From: an uncultured Clostridia bacterium
Lineage (GTDB): Bacteria > Bacillota > Clostridia > TANB77 > CAG-508
Direction of reading: 5' to 3'
DNA: 26,642 nt
NCBI GenBank assembly: GCA_934122385.1
Contig: CAKOWP010000011.1
Location: forward strand, 1-26,642
The notes under the pieces were generated by a model. That model searched no databases, had not been told where the DNA came from, and saw only the letters and a program-made list of their open reading frames with translations. The position numbers and the translations under genes were made by a program. Position 1 is the first letter of the stretch, and every line of letters begins with the position of its first letter. This document shows positions 13,152 to 20,770 of this stretch, piece after piece.

Positions 13152-15503
13152 AACAACTGTAACTCCCATTTCTCCTTCACCATAAGTCCCAACTCTAAAA
13201 GACTTAACGCGAGAGTTTGATTTTAAAAACTTGTGAATACCTTCACGCAATTTTCCAGTACCTTTACCATGAACAATTCTTACAGTTTGAAGATTTGCAA
13301 TAGAACAGTCATCTAAAAATTTGTCAATAACAAAAATAGCTTCTTCAACATTTAAACCAATAACATTAATTTCTGAACTAACATTTTTAGCTTTAGAAAC
13401 TGAACTATAAGAACTTGTTGATTTATTAGCTTTATTTTTATTGGCGATTTTTTCCAAATATTTTAATTTAACACTAAGTTTCATACTACCAATTTGTACT
13501 TGAACTTCATTTGATTTTGAAACATTAGAAACTATAATTCCATTTTGTCCTAAAGTAGTTACAAAAACTTCTGTGTTAGGCTTTGCATCTTCAATAGAAA
13601 TAGCAGATTTTGATTCTTTTGAAATATTTCTATCTAAAGGAGATATAGAAATATCTTTTATGTCTTTATTAAGTTTATTCCTTAAATTATTCAAATCACT
13701 ATTAGATTTAGAAACATCATTCATTTTAGAAATTATTTCATTTGCCTCTTCTTTTGCGTCAAGCAAAATATTTCTAGCTTGAATTTTAGCATTATTAATA
13801 ATTTCACGTTCTTGTTCATTAAGTTTTGTATTGTCGCGTTCTAATGATTTTTTTAGTTCTGAAATTTCATTTAGTTTTTTAGAAATTTCTAATTTTTCAT
13901 TTTCAATTTTAGATTTATTATCATAAATATTTTTAAGTAATTCTTCAAAATCAATATCATTTTTTGTCAAGTTACTTTTAGCTTCATTTATTATTGAATC
14001 TGGCAAACCAAGCTTTCTACTAATTTCAAAAGCGTTACTTTTTCCAGGCACGCCAATTAATAGGTGATATGTAGGTGACAATGTATTTACATCAAATTCA
14101 ACAGAAGCGTTTTCAAATCCATCAGTTGTTAATGCGTATTTCTTTAACTCTTGATAATGTGTTGTTGCAACTGTTAAAGAGGTGTTTGATTTAAAGTAAT
14201 CTAAAACACTAATTGCAAGTGAAGCACCTTCAACCGGGTCTGTTCCAGAGCCTAATTCATCAACTAAAATTAATGAATTTTCTGTTGAGTTTTTAACAAT
14301 ATCAACAATATTTGTCATGTGTGCAGAAAATGTACTGAGTGATTCAGAAATACTTTGGTCATCACCAATATCAGCAAAAATATTATCAAATACATAAATA
14401 GAAGACTGCGTTGATGCTGGAATATTAAGACCGCTACAAGCCATTGCAGTTAAAAGCCCAACAGTTTTTAATGTAACAGTTTTTCCGCCAGTATTTGGAC
14501 CAGTTATAACTAAAGTATTAAATGTTGTGCCTAATTCTAATGAAATAGGAACTGCTTTTTCTTGGTCTAAAAGTGGATGTTTTGCATCTTTCAAAATGAT
14601 TTGTTTTTGCGTATTTATTTTAGGTGTTATACCATGGATAGCTTTTGAATATTTTGCCTTTGCAAAAGCAAAATCAAGTTTTCCAATACATTTAATATCT
14701 TCTTTAATTTCATTTGCATAAGGGTAAAATAATTTGCTTAAATCTTGTAAGATTTTTTCTATTTCTAGGTTTTCTTTATTTTTTAAATTAGCAAGTTCAT
14801 TATTTAATTCAAAAACTGAAATTGGTTCAATAAATACTGTTGAACCAGAACTTGAAATATCATGTACAAAACCTTTAATTTGTCCTCTATACTCGTCTTT
14901 TACAGGTATTACATAACGGTCATTTCTAATTGTAATAACATTTTCTTGAATGTATTTTGAGTATGTAGAAGAATGTAAAAATGTATTTAATTTTGTTTTT
15001 ATATCTTGCTCGATATTACGTTGTTTTTTGCGGATAGAAGCCAAATTTTTTGATGCTCTATCATCAATTGTATTTTCGTCAATAATACTGTAAGATATTT
15101 TTTCGATAATGGAACTATTAGAATATAGTTTTGAAAAAATATCAGTTAAATATATAAATTCAGTGGAATCTAAAAAATCATTGTAAAAATACTTTTTTAG
15201 TTCATCTGCCATTTTTAAAATATTTGTTAATTCTAAAATTGATTTTATAGAAAGAGTTCCATATGATTCAATTGTTTTTAGATTTTTAGTATTGTCGGCG
15301 ATTTCGGAAATCGGAGGTGTGTTGCATCTGTATAAAATGTTAAGTGCTTCTTCTGTTTCTGTTAGGCTTTTTTTGACGTCTTCTTTATTGTTTGAGGGTA
15401 TTAAATCTTTGCACATGTTTTTTCCAATGTATGTGTGTGCATAATTTGATAGTAAGTCTAAAATCTTTGAGTATTCTAGTTTATCTAAATATTTATTTTT
15501 CAT
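13140..15503 (-). CDS. mutS2: MutS2 (DNA/ribosome-acting MutS homologue with Smr domain)
   Basis: A 787-aa full-length MutS2. In order: N-terminal clamp/lever region, Walker A GPNTGGKT (about 334-341), Walker B LVDELGSGTDP (about 410-420), the THYQELK switch, a long coiled coil (about 505-600), a small KOW-like barrel (about 640-690) and a C-terminal Smr nuclease-like domain (about 705-787) with IVHGKGTGKLREG. It lacks the MutS mismatch-recognition domain. The family suppresses homologous recombination and, in B. subtilis, splits collided ribosomes for quality control; which role holds here is unknown. AAAGGA precedes the start by 8 nt, and a 17-nt-spaced promoter lies at 15537-15565. Its last codons lie in the large palindrome. 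Confidence 0.95.
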   Translation of the reverse strand: MKNKYLDKLEYSKILDLLSNYAHTYIGKNMCKDLIPSNNKEDVKKSLTETEEALNILYRCNTPPISEIADNTKNLKTIESYGTLSIKSILELTNILKMADELKKYFYNDFLDSTEFIYLTDIFSKLYSNSSIIEKISYSIIDENTIDDRASKNLASIRKKQRNIEQDIKTKLNTFLHSSTYSKYIQENVITIRNDRYVIPVKDEYRGQIKGFVHDISSSGSTVFIEPISVFELNNELANLKNKENLEIEKILQDLSKLFYPYANEIKEDIKCIGKLDFAFAKAKYSKAIHGITPKINTQKQIILKDAKHPLLDQEKAVPISLELGTTFNTLVITGPNTGGKTVTLKTVGLLTAMACSGLNIPASTQSSIYVFDNIFADIGDDQSISESLSTFSAHMTNIVDIVKNSTENSLILVDELGSGTDPVEGASLAISVLDYFKSNTSLTVATTHYQELKKYALTTDGFENASVEFDVNTLSPTYHLLIGVPGKSNAFEISRKLGLPDSIINEAKSNLTKNDIDFEELLKNIYDNKSKIENEKLEISKKLNEISELKKSLERDNTKLNEQEREIINNAKIQARNILLDAKEEANEIISKMNDVSKSNSDLNNLRNKLNKDIKDISISPLDRNISKESKSAISIEDAKPNTEVFVTTLGQNGIIVSNVSKSNEVQVQIGSMKLSVKLKYLEKIANKNKANKSTSSYSSVSKAKNVSSEINVIGLNVEEAIFVIDKFLDDCSIANLQTVRIVHGKGTGKLREGIHKFLKSNSRVKSFRVGTYGEGEMGVTVVELK

Positions 15504-15536
15504 TTTTATAGTCCTTTTCTTTTATTTTATGTTTTA

Positions 15537-15565
15537 ATTATACAAGCCTATTATTGATAAGTCAA
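15537..15565 (-). promoter_or_regulatory. mutS2 promoter with overlapping dyad
   Basis: On the minus strand TTGACT (15565-15560) and TATAAT (15542-15537) are 17 nt apart. An 8-bp inverted repeat (15550-15557 with 15562-15569) overlaps the -35 and could be an operator. A divergent promoter for the SpoIIID-like gene begins 30 bp away. Confidence 0.7.
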
Positions 15566-15595
15566 TAATTATTGGTAACATAATATAAAAAAGCC

Positions 15596-15624
15596 TTGAG
15601 AAAATAAATAAAATGTTGTATAAT
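15596..15624 (+). promoter_or_regulatory. Promoter of the SpoIIID-like gene
   Basis: TTGAGA (15596-15601) and TATAAT (15619-15624), spacing 17 nt. This is a housekeeping sigma-A pattern rather than a sporulation sigma-E one, which is notable for a SpoIIID-like gene. Confidence 0.7.
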
Positions 15625-15676
15625 AGTAATTAAGAAATTTTAAATTTCAAAAAATTTTTAGGAGGAACACAATATT

Positions 15677-15916
15677 ATGAGTTGTATCGAGGAAGAGAGA
15701 AAGAGGTATAACCGGGCAGTTGGAATTGCACAGTTTATACTTGAGGGAAATACTAAAAAAGAGGCAATTAAAGAATTTAGAGTCTCAAGAAATACAATAG
15801 ATAGAGACTTGGATTTCTTAAAAAATTGCTATTATGGAAATGAAAAAAGAAACCTTAAACTTTATATAAAAGTAAAAAAACAACTCAAAAAAAATAGTGG
15901 CAGAAGGGAGCAGTAG
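15677..15916 (+). CDS. SpoIIID-like small HTH DNA-binding protein
   Basis: A 79-aa protein with one helix-turn-helix, KKEAIKEFRVSRNTIDRDL (residues 27-45), preceded by an ER-rich helix with IAQFILEG. Spacing and length resemble SpoIIID (80-95 aa), the mother-cell regulator of sporulation whose HTH usually reads GVSKSTVHKDL, followed by TERL. Here the recognition helix differs (RVSRNTIDRDLDFLK) and the basic C-terminal tail (KKQLKKNSGRR) is kept. It is either a diverged SpoIIID or a paralogue. GGAGG lies 10 nt before ATG. It has its own sigma-A promoter and ends within its own terminator, so it is monocistronic, and it is divergent from mutS2. Confidence 0.6.
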   Translation: MSCIEEERKRYNRAVGIAQFILEGNTKKEAIKEFRVSRNTIDRDLDFLKNCYYGNEKRNLKLYIKVKKQLKKNSGRREQ

Positions 15917-15930
15917 TACTGCTCCCTTTT
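15904..15930 (+). terminator. Terminator overlapping the SpoIIID-like stop codon
   Basis: An 11-bp perfect stem (15904-15914 with 15918-15928) that contains the end of the coding region, followed by TTTTA. The stretch 15931-16020 after it shows no gene. Confidence 0.85.
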
Positions 15931-16020
15931 ATATGTGTAAAAGTCTTGGGATTAATTTATAAATTTTTTACATTATGGATAAAATTTGGACAAGTTTTGG
16001 ACAAGTTTATGGATTTTAAG

Positions 16021-16055
16021 CAAAAATAAAAGACTTTCAATTGCTTGAAAGTCTT
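16021..16055 (-). terminator. Terminator of the tRNA-His/tRNA-Gln transcript
   Basis: An 11-bp stem (16030-16040 with 16045-16055, loop of four) directly downstream of tRNA-Gln on the minus strand, followed there by a TTATTTTTG tract. Confidence 0.85.
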
Positions 16056-16063
16056 GATATTAC

Positions 16064-16138
16064 TGGCTGGACTGGCTAGATTCGAACTAGCGCATGCCAG
16101 AGTCAAAGTCTGGTGCCTTACCGCTTGGCTACAGTCCA
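16064..16138 (-). tRNA. tRNA-Gln(TTG)
   Basis: Read on the minus strand: acceptor TGGACTG/CAGTCCA, D-arm AGCCAAGCGGTAAGGC, anticodon stem CCAGA/TCTGG around loop CTTTGAC (anticodon TTG), T-loop TTCGAAT, discriminator G and encoded CCA. It lies 10 nt after tRNA-His and shares its promoter and terminator. Confidence 0.95.
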
Positions 16139-16148
16139 ATATATATAC

Positions 16149-16226
16149 TGGGGTGGAAGATGGGACTCGAACCCACGGTCTCCAGTGCCACAAACTGGCG
16201 CGTTAACCAACTACGCTACATCCACC
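16149..16226 (-). tRNA. tRNA-His(GTG)
   Basis: Read on the minus strand: anticodon stem CCAGT/ACTGG around loop TTGTGGC (anticodon GTG), T-loop TTCGAGT and encoded CCA. The extra G at -1 (16226) pairs with C73, the tRNA-His identity feature. One mismatch is seen in the lower acceptor stem. Confidence 0.93.
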
Positions 16227-16258
16227 ATAGTTTCCGTGCTTGTTCTTGGCACTCTCCT

Positions 16259-16288
16259 ATTGTAACCCATATACTAGGGTTTTGTCAA
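16259..16288 (-). promoter_or_regulatory. Promoter of the tRNA-His/tRNA-Gln unit
   Basis: On the minus strand TTGACA (16288-16283) and TACAAT (16264-16259), spacing 18 nt, 32 nt upstream of tRNA-His. The region 16289-16458 holds an 8-bp hairpin (16403-16410/16416-16423) and repeated AAAGTTC words, but no gene. Confidence 0.8.
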
Positions 16289-16458
16289 GACTAAAATATA
16301 AAAAAATAAAATTTTTTAAGCTGTAGACTGTAACGATTGTGAATTGTAACTAGAAAAATCATAAAATATTAAATTTATAATATAATTTAGTAAATAAGTA
16401 ATGAACTTTAAAAAATAAAGTTCAAAGTATATAAAGTTCGAAGAATGGAGGCACACAT

Positions 16459-16845
16459 ATGGAAAAAGTACAAGTAAAGGAAAACAACACTATAGCAACA
16501 ATAGCAAAAGGAATTGGAATATCATTATTGATAACCGTTATAGCATTAATAATATTTTCAATAATTTTAACATACACAAATATAGAAGAAAATGTAATAA
16601 ATCCAGTAATAATGATAATAACAGCAATAAGTATATTAATAGGAAGCTCAATAGAAAACACAAAACTAAAGAAAAGTGGACTAATAAATGGTGGAATGAT
16701 AGGAGGATGTTATATTTTAATAATATACCTAATATCAAGTATTTTAAATTGGAAATTTTCATTAAATGTTAATTCAATAATAATGATAGTAGCTGCAATT
16801 ATATTTGGAATACTAGGTGGAATAATAGGAGTAAATAGAAAATAA
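16459..16845 (+). CDS. Small four-helix membrane protein, TIGR04086-like
   Basis: A 128-aa membrane protein with four hydrophobic segments at about 15-38, 46-62, 75-95 and 105-124 and glycine-rich turns (GGMIGG, FGILGGIIG). Size, spacing and the final GGIIGVNRK are those of TIGR04086 proteins of Clostridia, which have no known function. In other Clostridia I recall this family beside yajC and the SCIFF ranthipeptide genes, and neither is here. TGGAGG precedes the ATG by 8 nt. It is monocistronic, with a strong terminator. Function is not known. Confidence 0.65.
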   Translation: MEKVQVKENNTIATIAKGIGISLLITVIALIIFSIILTYTNIEENVINPVIMIITAISILIGSSIENTKLKKSGLINGGMIGGCYILIIYLISSILNWKFSLNVNSIIMIVAAIIFGILGGIIGVNRK

Positions 16846-16849
16846 AGCG

Positions 16850-16894
16850 ACAAAGTCATTAATATAAAATATATTAGTGACTTTGTATTTTTTT
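16850..16894 (+). terminator. Strong terminator after the small membrane protein
   Basis: A stem of about 16 bp (ACAAAGTCA..., 16850 onward, closing with CTTTGT at 16881-16886, one wobble) followed by ATTTTTTT. Confidence 0.88.
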
Positions 16895-16942
16895 GAAAAT
16901 TTTATTAATGAAAGTACTGAAAAATAGCTTCAAACACCTGAT

Positions 16943-16961
16943 TTTGTCACATTTTGTCGAA
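16943..16961 (+). promoter_or_regulatory. Tandem Spo0A boxes upstream of the TasA-like operon
   Basis: TTTGTCGAA at 16953-16961 is a 9/9 match to the Spo0A box TTTGTCRAA. TTTGTCACA at 16943-16951 matches 8/9 and starts exactly 10 bp earlier, on the same helix face. The perfect box ends 10 bp before the -35, the zone from which Spo0A-P activates sigma-A promoters. Regulation is inferred from known Spo0A biology. Confidence 0.6.
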
Positions 16962-16970
16962 ATGTTTTTG

Positions 16971-16999
16971 TTGACAAATGAAGAATTAGGAAGTATAAT
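16971..16999 (+). promoter_or_regulatory. Perfect sigma-A promoter of the TasA-like operon
   Basis: TTGACA (16971-16976) and TATAAT (16994-16999) with 17-nt spacing. The start near 17006 gives a 140-nt A-rich leader. It contains a hairpin (about 17040-17066, AGTTCAT/ATGAACT) and a run of imperfect AAAAATTAAAAATC repeats before the first gene. Confidence 0.88.
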
Positions 17000-17146
17000 C
17001 AAATTACATTTTCATATTTTTTATATTTTAAATTCAAAAGCAGTTCATATATAAAATGAACTTTGCAAAAAATAAAAATTTAAAAATCAAAAATTAAAAT
17101 CAAAAAAATCCAAAAATTAAAAATTGAATAAGAGGGAGGAATGCTA

Positions 17147-17734
17147 TTGAAAAAGAGTAAAAAAATAGTATTAGTATTAATTGCAGTTATTGCAATATTA
17201 TTAGCATTTGTAGGAGGACAGGCATATGCCAAATATATGTCAAGAATATCAGGAAAAGGAACTGCTGATATTGCAAGTTGGAGTTTTAAAGCAAATGAAA
17301 ATGAAGAAAAAATGCAAACAATTTCTTTAAAATCTAAAATGAATAATTCAACATTATTAAGTAATAAAATTGCACCTGGGACAGATGGAGAATTTCAAAT
17401 TAAATTAGATGCAAATGGTTCAGATGTTGGAATTAATTATGTCATTAAATTTGAAAATGAAACTAGTAAACCTACAAATTTAAAATTTACATATGATGGT
17501 AAAACATATAATTCTTTAACAGAATTACAAAAAGATTTAACTGGAACAATAGATGCTAATGGGCAAGATAAAACAAAAACATTGACAGTTGGATGGAATT
17601 GGAAATATGAGACAGGTTCTACTCAACAAGAAATTGCAGCAAGTGATGTAATTGACACAAAAGAAGCAAAGACAATTAGCAACTATAATTTTGATGTTAT
17701 AATTTCAGGTACACAAGTTATGCCACAAAATTAG
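17147..17734 (+). CDS. TasA/camelysin-family matrix or surface protein
   Basis: About 195 aa. TTG 17147 lies 7 nt after GGAGG and is preferred over ATG 17141, which abuts the site. The N-terminus KKSKKIVLVLIAVIAILLAFVGGQAYAKY is a signal sequence with a likely cut after AYA (residue 28). The mature start KYMSRISGKGTADIASWSF resembles TasA/camelysin (CalY) proteins, which form amyloid-like fibres in biofilm matrix or act on the cell surface. IAPGTDGEFQIKL and NYNFDVIISG recur in the paralogue at 18393. SipW, the dedicated signal peptidase of B. subtilis TasA, is not in the window. First gene of the operon, so highest expression is expected. The fibre role is inferred from the family. Confidence 0.75.
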   Translation: MKKSKKIVLVLIAVIAILLAFVGGQAYAKYMSRISGKGTADIASWSFKANENEEKMQTISLKSKMNNSTLLSNKIAPGTDGEFQIKLDANGSDVGINYVIKFENETSKPTNLKFTYDGKTYNSLTELQKDLTGTIDANGQDKTKTLTVGWNWKYETGSTQQEIAASDVIDTKEAKTISNYNFDVIISGTQVMPQN

Positions 17735-17816
17735 TTTTGATATAGTAATATAAAAAATATGAAAATATTTATTTTTTAAAAAATTTGAAATTAATATCCA
17801 TTTTAAGGAGGAGATA

Positions 17817-18383
17817 ATGAAAACTGTTAAAAGTTTAAAAGATATAGATTTGCCAATAATAAAAAAGGGAAAATTAAATATGGACGAAAAAGCTAATGGC
17901 AAAAATACAAAAATTATTACTGCAATTCTTATAATTTTTATTATTATTTTGCTATTGTTTGGTGGTTATAGTATGGCACGAGTTTTGGAAGAGGTGATAG
18001 TAAAGGGAAATGCTGAAATTGCTGAACCAATTTTAATTGTTGAAAATAACCCAAGTATTGATATAACAGCAGAAAAAAATTATGGTGAATATGCATTTAA
18101 AATTAAAAATTATGATGAAAATAATTTGACTCAAACAGATTTAAAATATTATATAGAGATTTTATCTAATAATGATAGTGCTGTTAAATTTGAATTGTAT
18201 CAGGGAGAAAACAAAATCGATTTAAAAGATAATAAAACACAGTATATTCAAATATCTAAAGATACCAAAGAGGAAAGAGAGTATAAAATAAAAATTAAAT
18301 ATGATAAAAATGTCAATACATCAATAAATGATATATTAGATAAAATACAGGTAAAAGTACATACTGAACAGGTAAAGGCATAA
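17817..18383 (+). CDS. Membrane-anchored TasA/camelysin-like accessory protein
   Basis: A 188-aa protein with a 31-residue cytoplasmic basic segment, one membrane helix (about 32-49, rich in Ile/Leu) and an extracellular domain. After the helix, GGYSMARVLEEVIVKGNAEIAEPIL copies the pattern of the camelysin-like neighbours (short Ala/Tyr turn, charged strand, GNAEIA). The rest is beta-rich with Asn/Lys/Asp. The longer cytoplasmic lead and lack of an AxA cut site suggest that it stays anchored, perhaps as a fibre anchor like TapA; that is inference. AAGGAGG precedes ATG by 5 nt. It lies 82 nt after the first TasA-like gene and 9 nt before the next. Confidence 0.6.
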   Translation: MKTVKSLKDIDLPIIKKGKLNMDEKANGKNTKIITAILIIFIIILLLFGGYSMARVLEEVIVKGNAEIAEPILIVENNPSIDITAEKNYGEYAFKIKNYDENNLTQTDLKYYIEILSNNDSAVKFELYQGENKIDLKDNKTQYIQISKDTKEEREYKIKIKYDKNVNTSINDILDKIQVKVHTEQVKA

Positions 18384-18392
18384 GGTGATGTT

Positions 18393-19004
18393 ATGAAAAA
18401 CAAAAATATAAAAAGATTAATAATAGTGATTATATTGATATTTTTAATTTTCAAAATAGTTTGTTCAAATTTAAAGTTTGATTCAATTAAAAATGATGAT
18501 TTTTTGTTTTTGAAATTTTTAGCAAGTGGTCAAAAAAATTCTATAGATAATTTAAATCAAAAAAATATATATAAATTCAATGTAGATTATAAAGATATGA
18601 ATTTAAAATCAATTAATTTGTTAGATTCTGCTGATAAAACGACTTTTGTATATGAAAAAATTGCGCCGGGAAGCAGGGGTGAGTTTGAAATAGAGTTGAA
18701 TTCAAATCAAAATTTAAAATATAAAATTGAGTTCAAAAGCAATAATTCAAAACCACAAAACTTAAATTTTAAAGTTTTGAAAGATAATGTTTTTCTTGAT
18801 GAAGCTAATACATTAGAAGAATTATCTGAATGTATGAAAGGAGATATAATTAAAAACCAAAAAATAATTTATAAAATTGAGTGGTATTGGAAATTTCAAA
18901 ATAGTAAAAACTTAGAAAAATCTGATATTCAAGATACAAATGATGCTAAAAATATAAATCAATATAATTTTGATGTTTATACATATGGAATTGACATGTT
19001 TTAA
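18393..19004 (+). CDS. Second TasA-like paralogue
   Basis: A 203-aa exported protein with signal-like helix at 7-22 (IVIILIFLIFKIVCSN). It is clearly paralogous to the first operon gene: EKIAPGSRGEFEIEL matches NKIAPGTDGEFQIKL, then SNNSKPQNLNF, NTLEELSECMKGDI, WYWKFQN, and DTNDAKNINQYNFDVYTYG match the same order of blocks there. It lacks the AKYxxxxxGxA mature start of the first protein, so export and assembly may differ. The gene starts 9 nt after its neighbour, with AAGGTGAT as ribosome site. I infer a minor subunit or cap of the same surface polymer, but no experiment supports this. Confidence 0.65.
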   Translation: MKNKNIKRLIIVIILIFLIFKIVCSNLKFDSIKNDDFLFLKFLASGQKNSIDNLNQKNIYKFNVDYKDMNLKSINLLDSADKTTFVYEKIAPGSRGEFEIELNSNQNLKYKIEFKSNNSKPQNLNFKVLKDNVFLDEANTLEELSECMKGDIIKNQKIIYKIEWYWKFQNSKNLEKSDIQDTNDAKNINQYNFDVYTYGIDMF

Positions 19005-19089
19005 TACTATGTAATATTAAAGTTTTAAACTTGCAAGTAAAAAATGAATGATTTTATATGTAGTTTTTAAGAAGGGAGAGTGGGCAAAG

Positions 19090-20424
19090 TTGAAAAAAGT
19101 ATTAGTGATTATCATATTGAATATTCTAATAATTTCGTTTTGTACAAATATATATGCTAAATATGTCGTACAAGAAGAATTTTGCATTGCAAATCTTAAT
19201 ATAGATAGAACAAAACCAAAAATTGAATTAGTAAATATATCTAATACAAATACGGAATATCCGGAATATGCAAATAATGAAGATACTATTACCATAAAAA
19301 TCAAAATAATTGAATCAAATATTAAAAATGTTTTTTTAGATAGTAATCATATTAAAGCAATAATAGATAATACCCAAGTTGAAGAAAAATCAATTATAAT
19401 TTCTGATTTAGGTCAAAATATATATCAGATTCAACTTAAAAATTTAAAAGGAAATGGAAAATTGAAGTTGGATTTTGTAGAAGGAACAGTAGTTGATAAA
19501 GGTGATTTAAAAAATGAAGAAATTATGGTTGATACGAAAATAACAATTGACAATACTGCACCAACTGGTAATCTAATAGAAGAAATAATTTCTGATGGAA
19601 GAGTTAATGCTAGTATAAATTTATCTGAAGTAATTAAAAAAATCGATGGATGGAAAATGTCAGAAAACAATTTGAAAATTGAAAAAGAATTTACAAACAA
19701 CATTTCTTATGAATTACCAATAGAAGACTATGCAGGCAATAAATCTATTGTAAAGGTTAATATTACAAAAGCTACATTTATTAATATTATTTATGCATCA
19801 CATAATTCAGAAGTTGGATGGACCTTTGGATATGGTAATTATGATATTGCTGGTAAAAGGGCTGCACAAAGTAGTATGGGATTTAAAACCGAGGCTTTGG
19901 CATTTAATATAAGTGGAAATGTTGAAAAAGACTTTGTACAAGCAAATGCATATGTGTATACGCATTGGGGAGAAGGAAGTTCAAGTAAATGTAGTAATTC
20001 AGGTATTATATATAAATATGGATATAATCCAGGTAAAAATGAATATAAGTCAATGAAATCTGGTGATCTTGTAAATATTAATGGAAAAAAATATTTCCAA
20101 TTTGGTGGTAGTGGAATAAACAGAATGAATAATACGGACATTAATGGAAATAACCCAATTCCGGGAAATATTTCTAGTCAATATTTATATGGAGTATCAG
20201 GAATAAAATTTAAATTAAAAGATTATTCACAGTTTTCTATTGTTTATCAAATTTTGGTAGATAAAGTAGGTTGGGTTAATTGTTCTTCAGATGGGCAAGA
20301 ATGTATGTACAAAAAGAGTAAACCAATGACTGCTTTTAGAGTAGCTCTAATTCAAAAGACCGAAAAGCAATATGTTATTGATACTTGGAATAAAGATGTT
20401 GGAACTTTTAATTTGAAAAAATAA
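19090..20424 (+). CDS. Exported protein with Ig-like and ChW-like repeats
   Basis: About 444 aa from TTG 19090, which follows GGGAG; ATG 19048 has no ribosome site. The signal segment (3-22, ILNILIISFCTNIYA) is followed by AKYVVQEEFCIANL, the same AKY mature start as the TasA-like proteins. Then come Ig-like beta domains (DRTKPKIELV, VDTKITIDNTAPTGN). The C-terminal half holds two segments that look like clostridial hydrophobic ChW repeats: EVGWTFGYGNYDIAG then FKTEALAFNIS (about 247-283), and DKVGWVNCSSDGQE then AFRVALIQK (about 393-426). ChW proteins are surface or secreted proteins of Clostridia, often with adhesion or degradative domains. Last gene of the operon, closed by the hairpin at 20500. 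Probable matrix- or wall-associated protein. Confidence 0.65.
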   Translation: MKKVLVIIILNILIISFCTNIYAKYVVQEEFCIANLNIDRTKPKIELVNISNTNTEYPEYANNEDTITIKIKIIESNIKNVFLDSNHIKAIIDNTQVEEKSIIISDLGQNIYQIQLKNLKGNGKLKLDFVEGTVVDKGDLKNEEIMVDTKITIDNTAPTGNLIEEIISDGRVNASINLSEVIKKIDGWKMSENNLKIEKEFTNNISYELPIEDYAGNKSIVKVNITKATFINIIYASHNSEVGWTFGYGNYDIAGKRAAQSSMGFKTEALAFNISGNVEKDFVQANAYVYTHWGEGSSSKCSNSGIIYKYGYNPGKNEYKSMKSGDLVNINGKKYFQFGGSGINRMNNTDINGNNPIPGNISSQYLYGVSGIKFKLKDYSQFSIVYQILVDKVGWVNCSSDGQECMYKKSKPMTAFRVALIQKTEKQYVIDTWNKDVGTFNLKK

Positions 20425-20499
20425 TTTTTTGAAAGTTATAATAGTAAATATGACTGTGTTATTGGGTTGTGGAAATAAAAAAATATAGCTAAAATAGTA

Positions 20500-20530
20500 A
20501 ACTTAGGATTTTTTTCCTAAGTTGTTTAAT
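20500..20530 (+). terminator. Terminator of the TasA-like operon
   Basis: A 9-bp stem (20500-20508 with 20515-20523), T-rich loop and a downstream GTTTAATTTTT tract. It is 75 nt after the last stop and 57 nt before tRNA-Gln. Confidence 0.7.
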
Positions 20531-20579
20531 TTTTATGGACAAATTTTTGTGAATGTGATAATATTAGGTAAATTAATAT

Positions 20580-20654
20580 TGGGGTATCGCCAAGCGGTAA
20601 GGCATCGGACTCTGACTCCGACATTCCTGTGTTCGAATCACAGTACCCCAGCCA
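20580..20654 (+). tRNA. tRNA-Gln(CTG)
   Basis: Acceptor TGGGGTA/TACCCCA, D-arm CGCCAAGCGGTAAGGC, anticodon stem CGGA/TCCG around CTCTGAC (anticodon CTG), T-arm CTGTG TTCGAAT CACAG, discriminator G and encoded CCA. No convincing promoter spacing was found directly upstream. Confidence 0.95.
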
Positions 20655-20658
20655 GTAT

Positions 20659-20705
20659 AAAATTCTACATATGTTAATTAACACAATAACATTTGTAGAA
20701 TTTTT
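20659..20705 (+). terminator. Stem-loop terminator of tRNA-Gln(CTG)
   Basis: An 11-bp outer stem (20659-20669 with 20694-20704) with an inner ATGTTA/TAACAT stem; the T-run is part of the 3' arm. Confidence 0.8.
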
Positions 20706-20770
20706 AAATATTAATAATCGGAAGTGTAAAATATTTGATGATAGAATAGAAGTATTAAAAGGAGGAGCAT

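Noticed and set aside
17006..17140. A riboswitch in the TasA-like operon leader
   Set aside because: The leader is mostly low-complexity A-rich sequence with one small hairpin and no recognisable aptamer core.
16064..20654. Possible genomic island between tRNA-Gln(TTG) and tRNA-Gln(CTG)
   Set aside because: The two tRNA 3' ends are not direct repeats beyond normal tRNA similarity, they lie on opposite strands, and there is no integrase.
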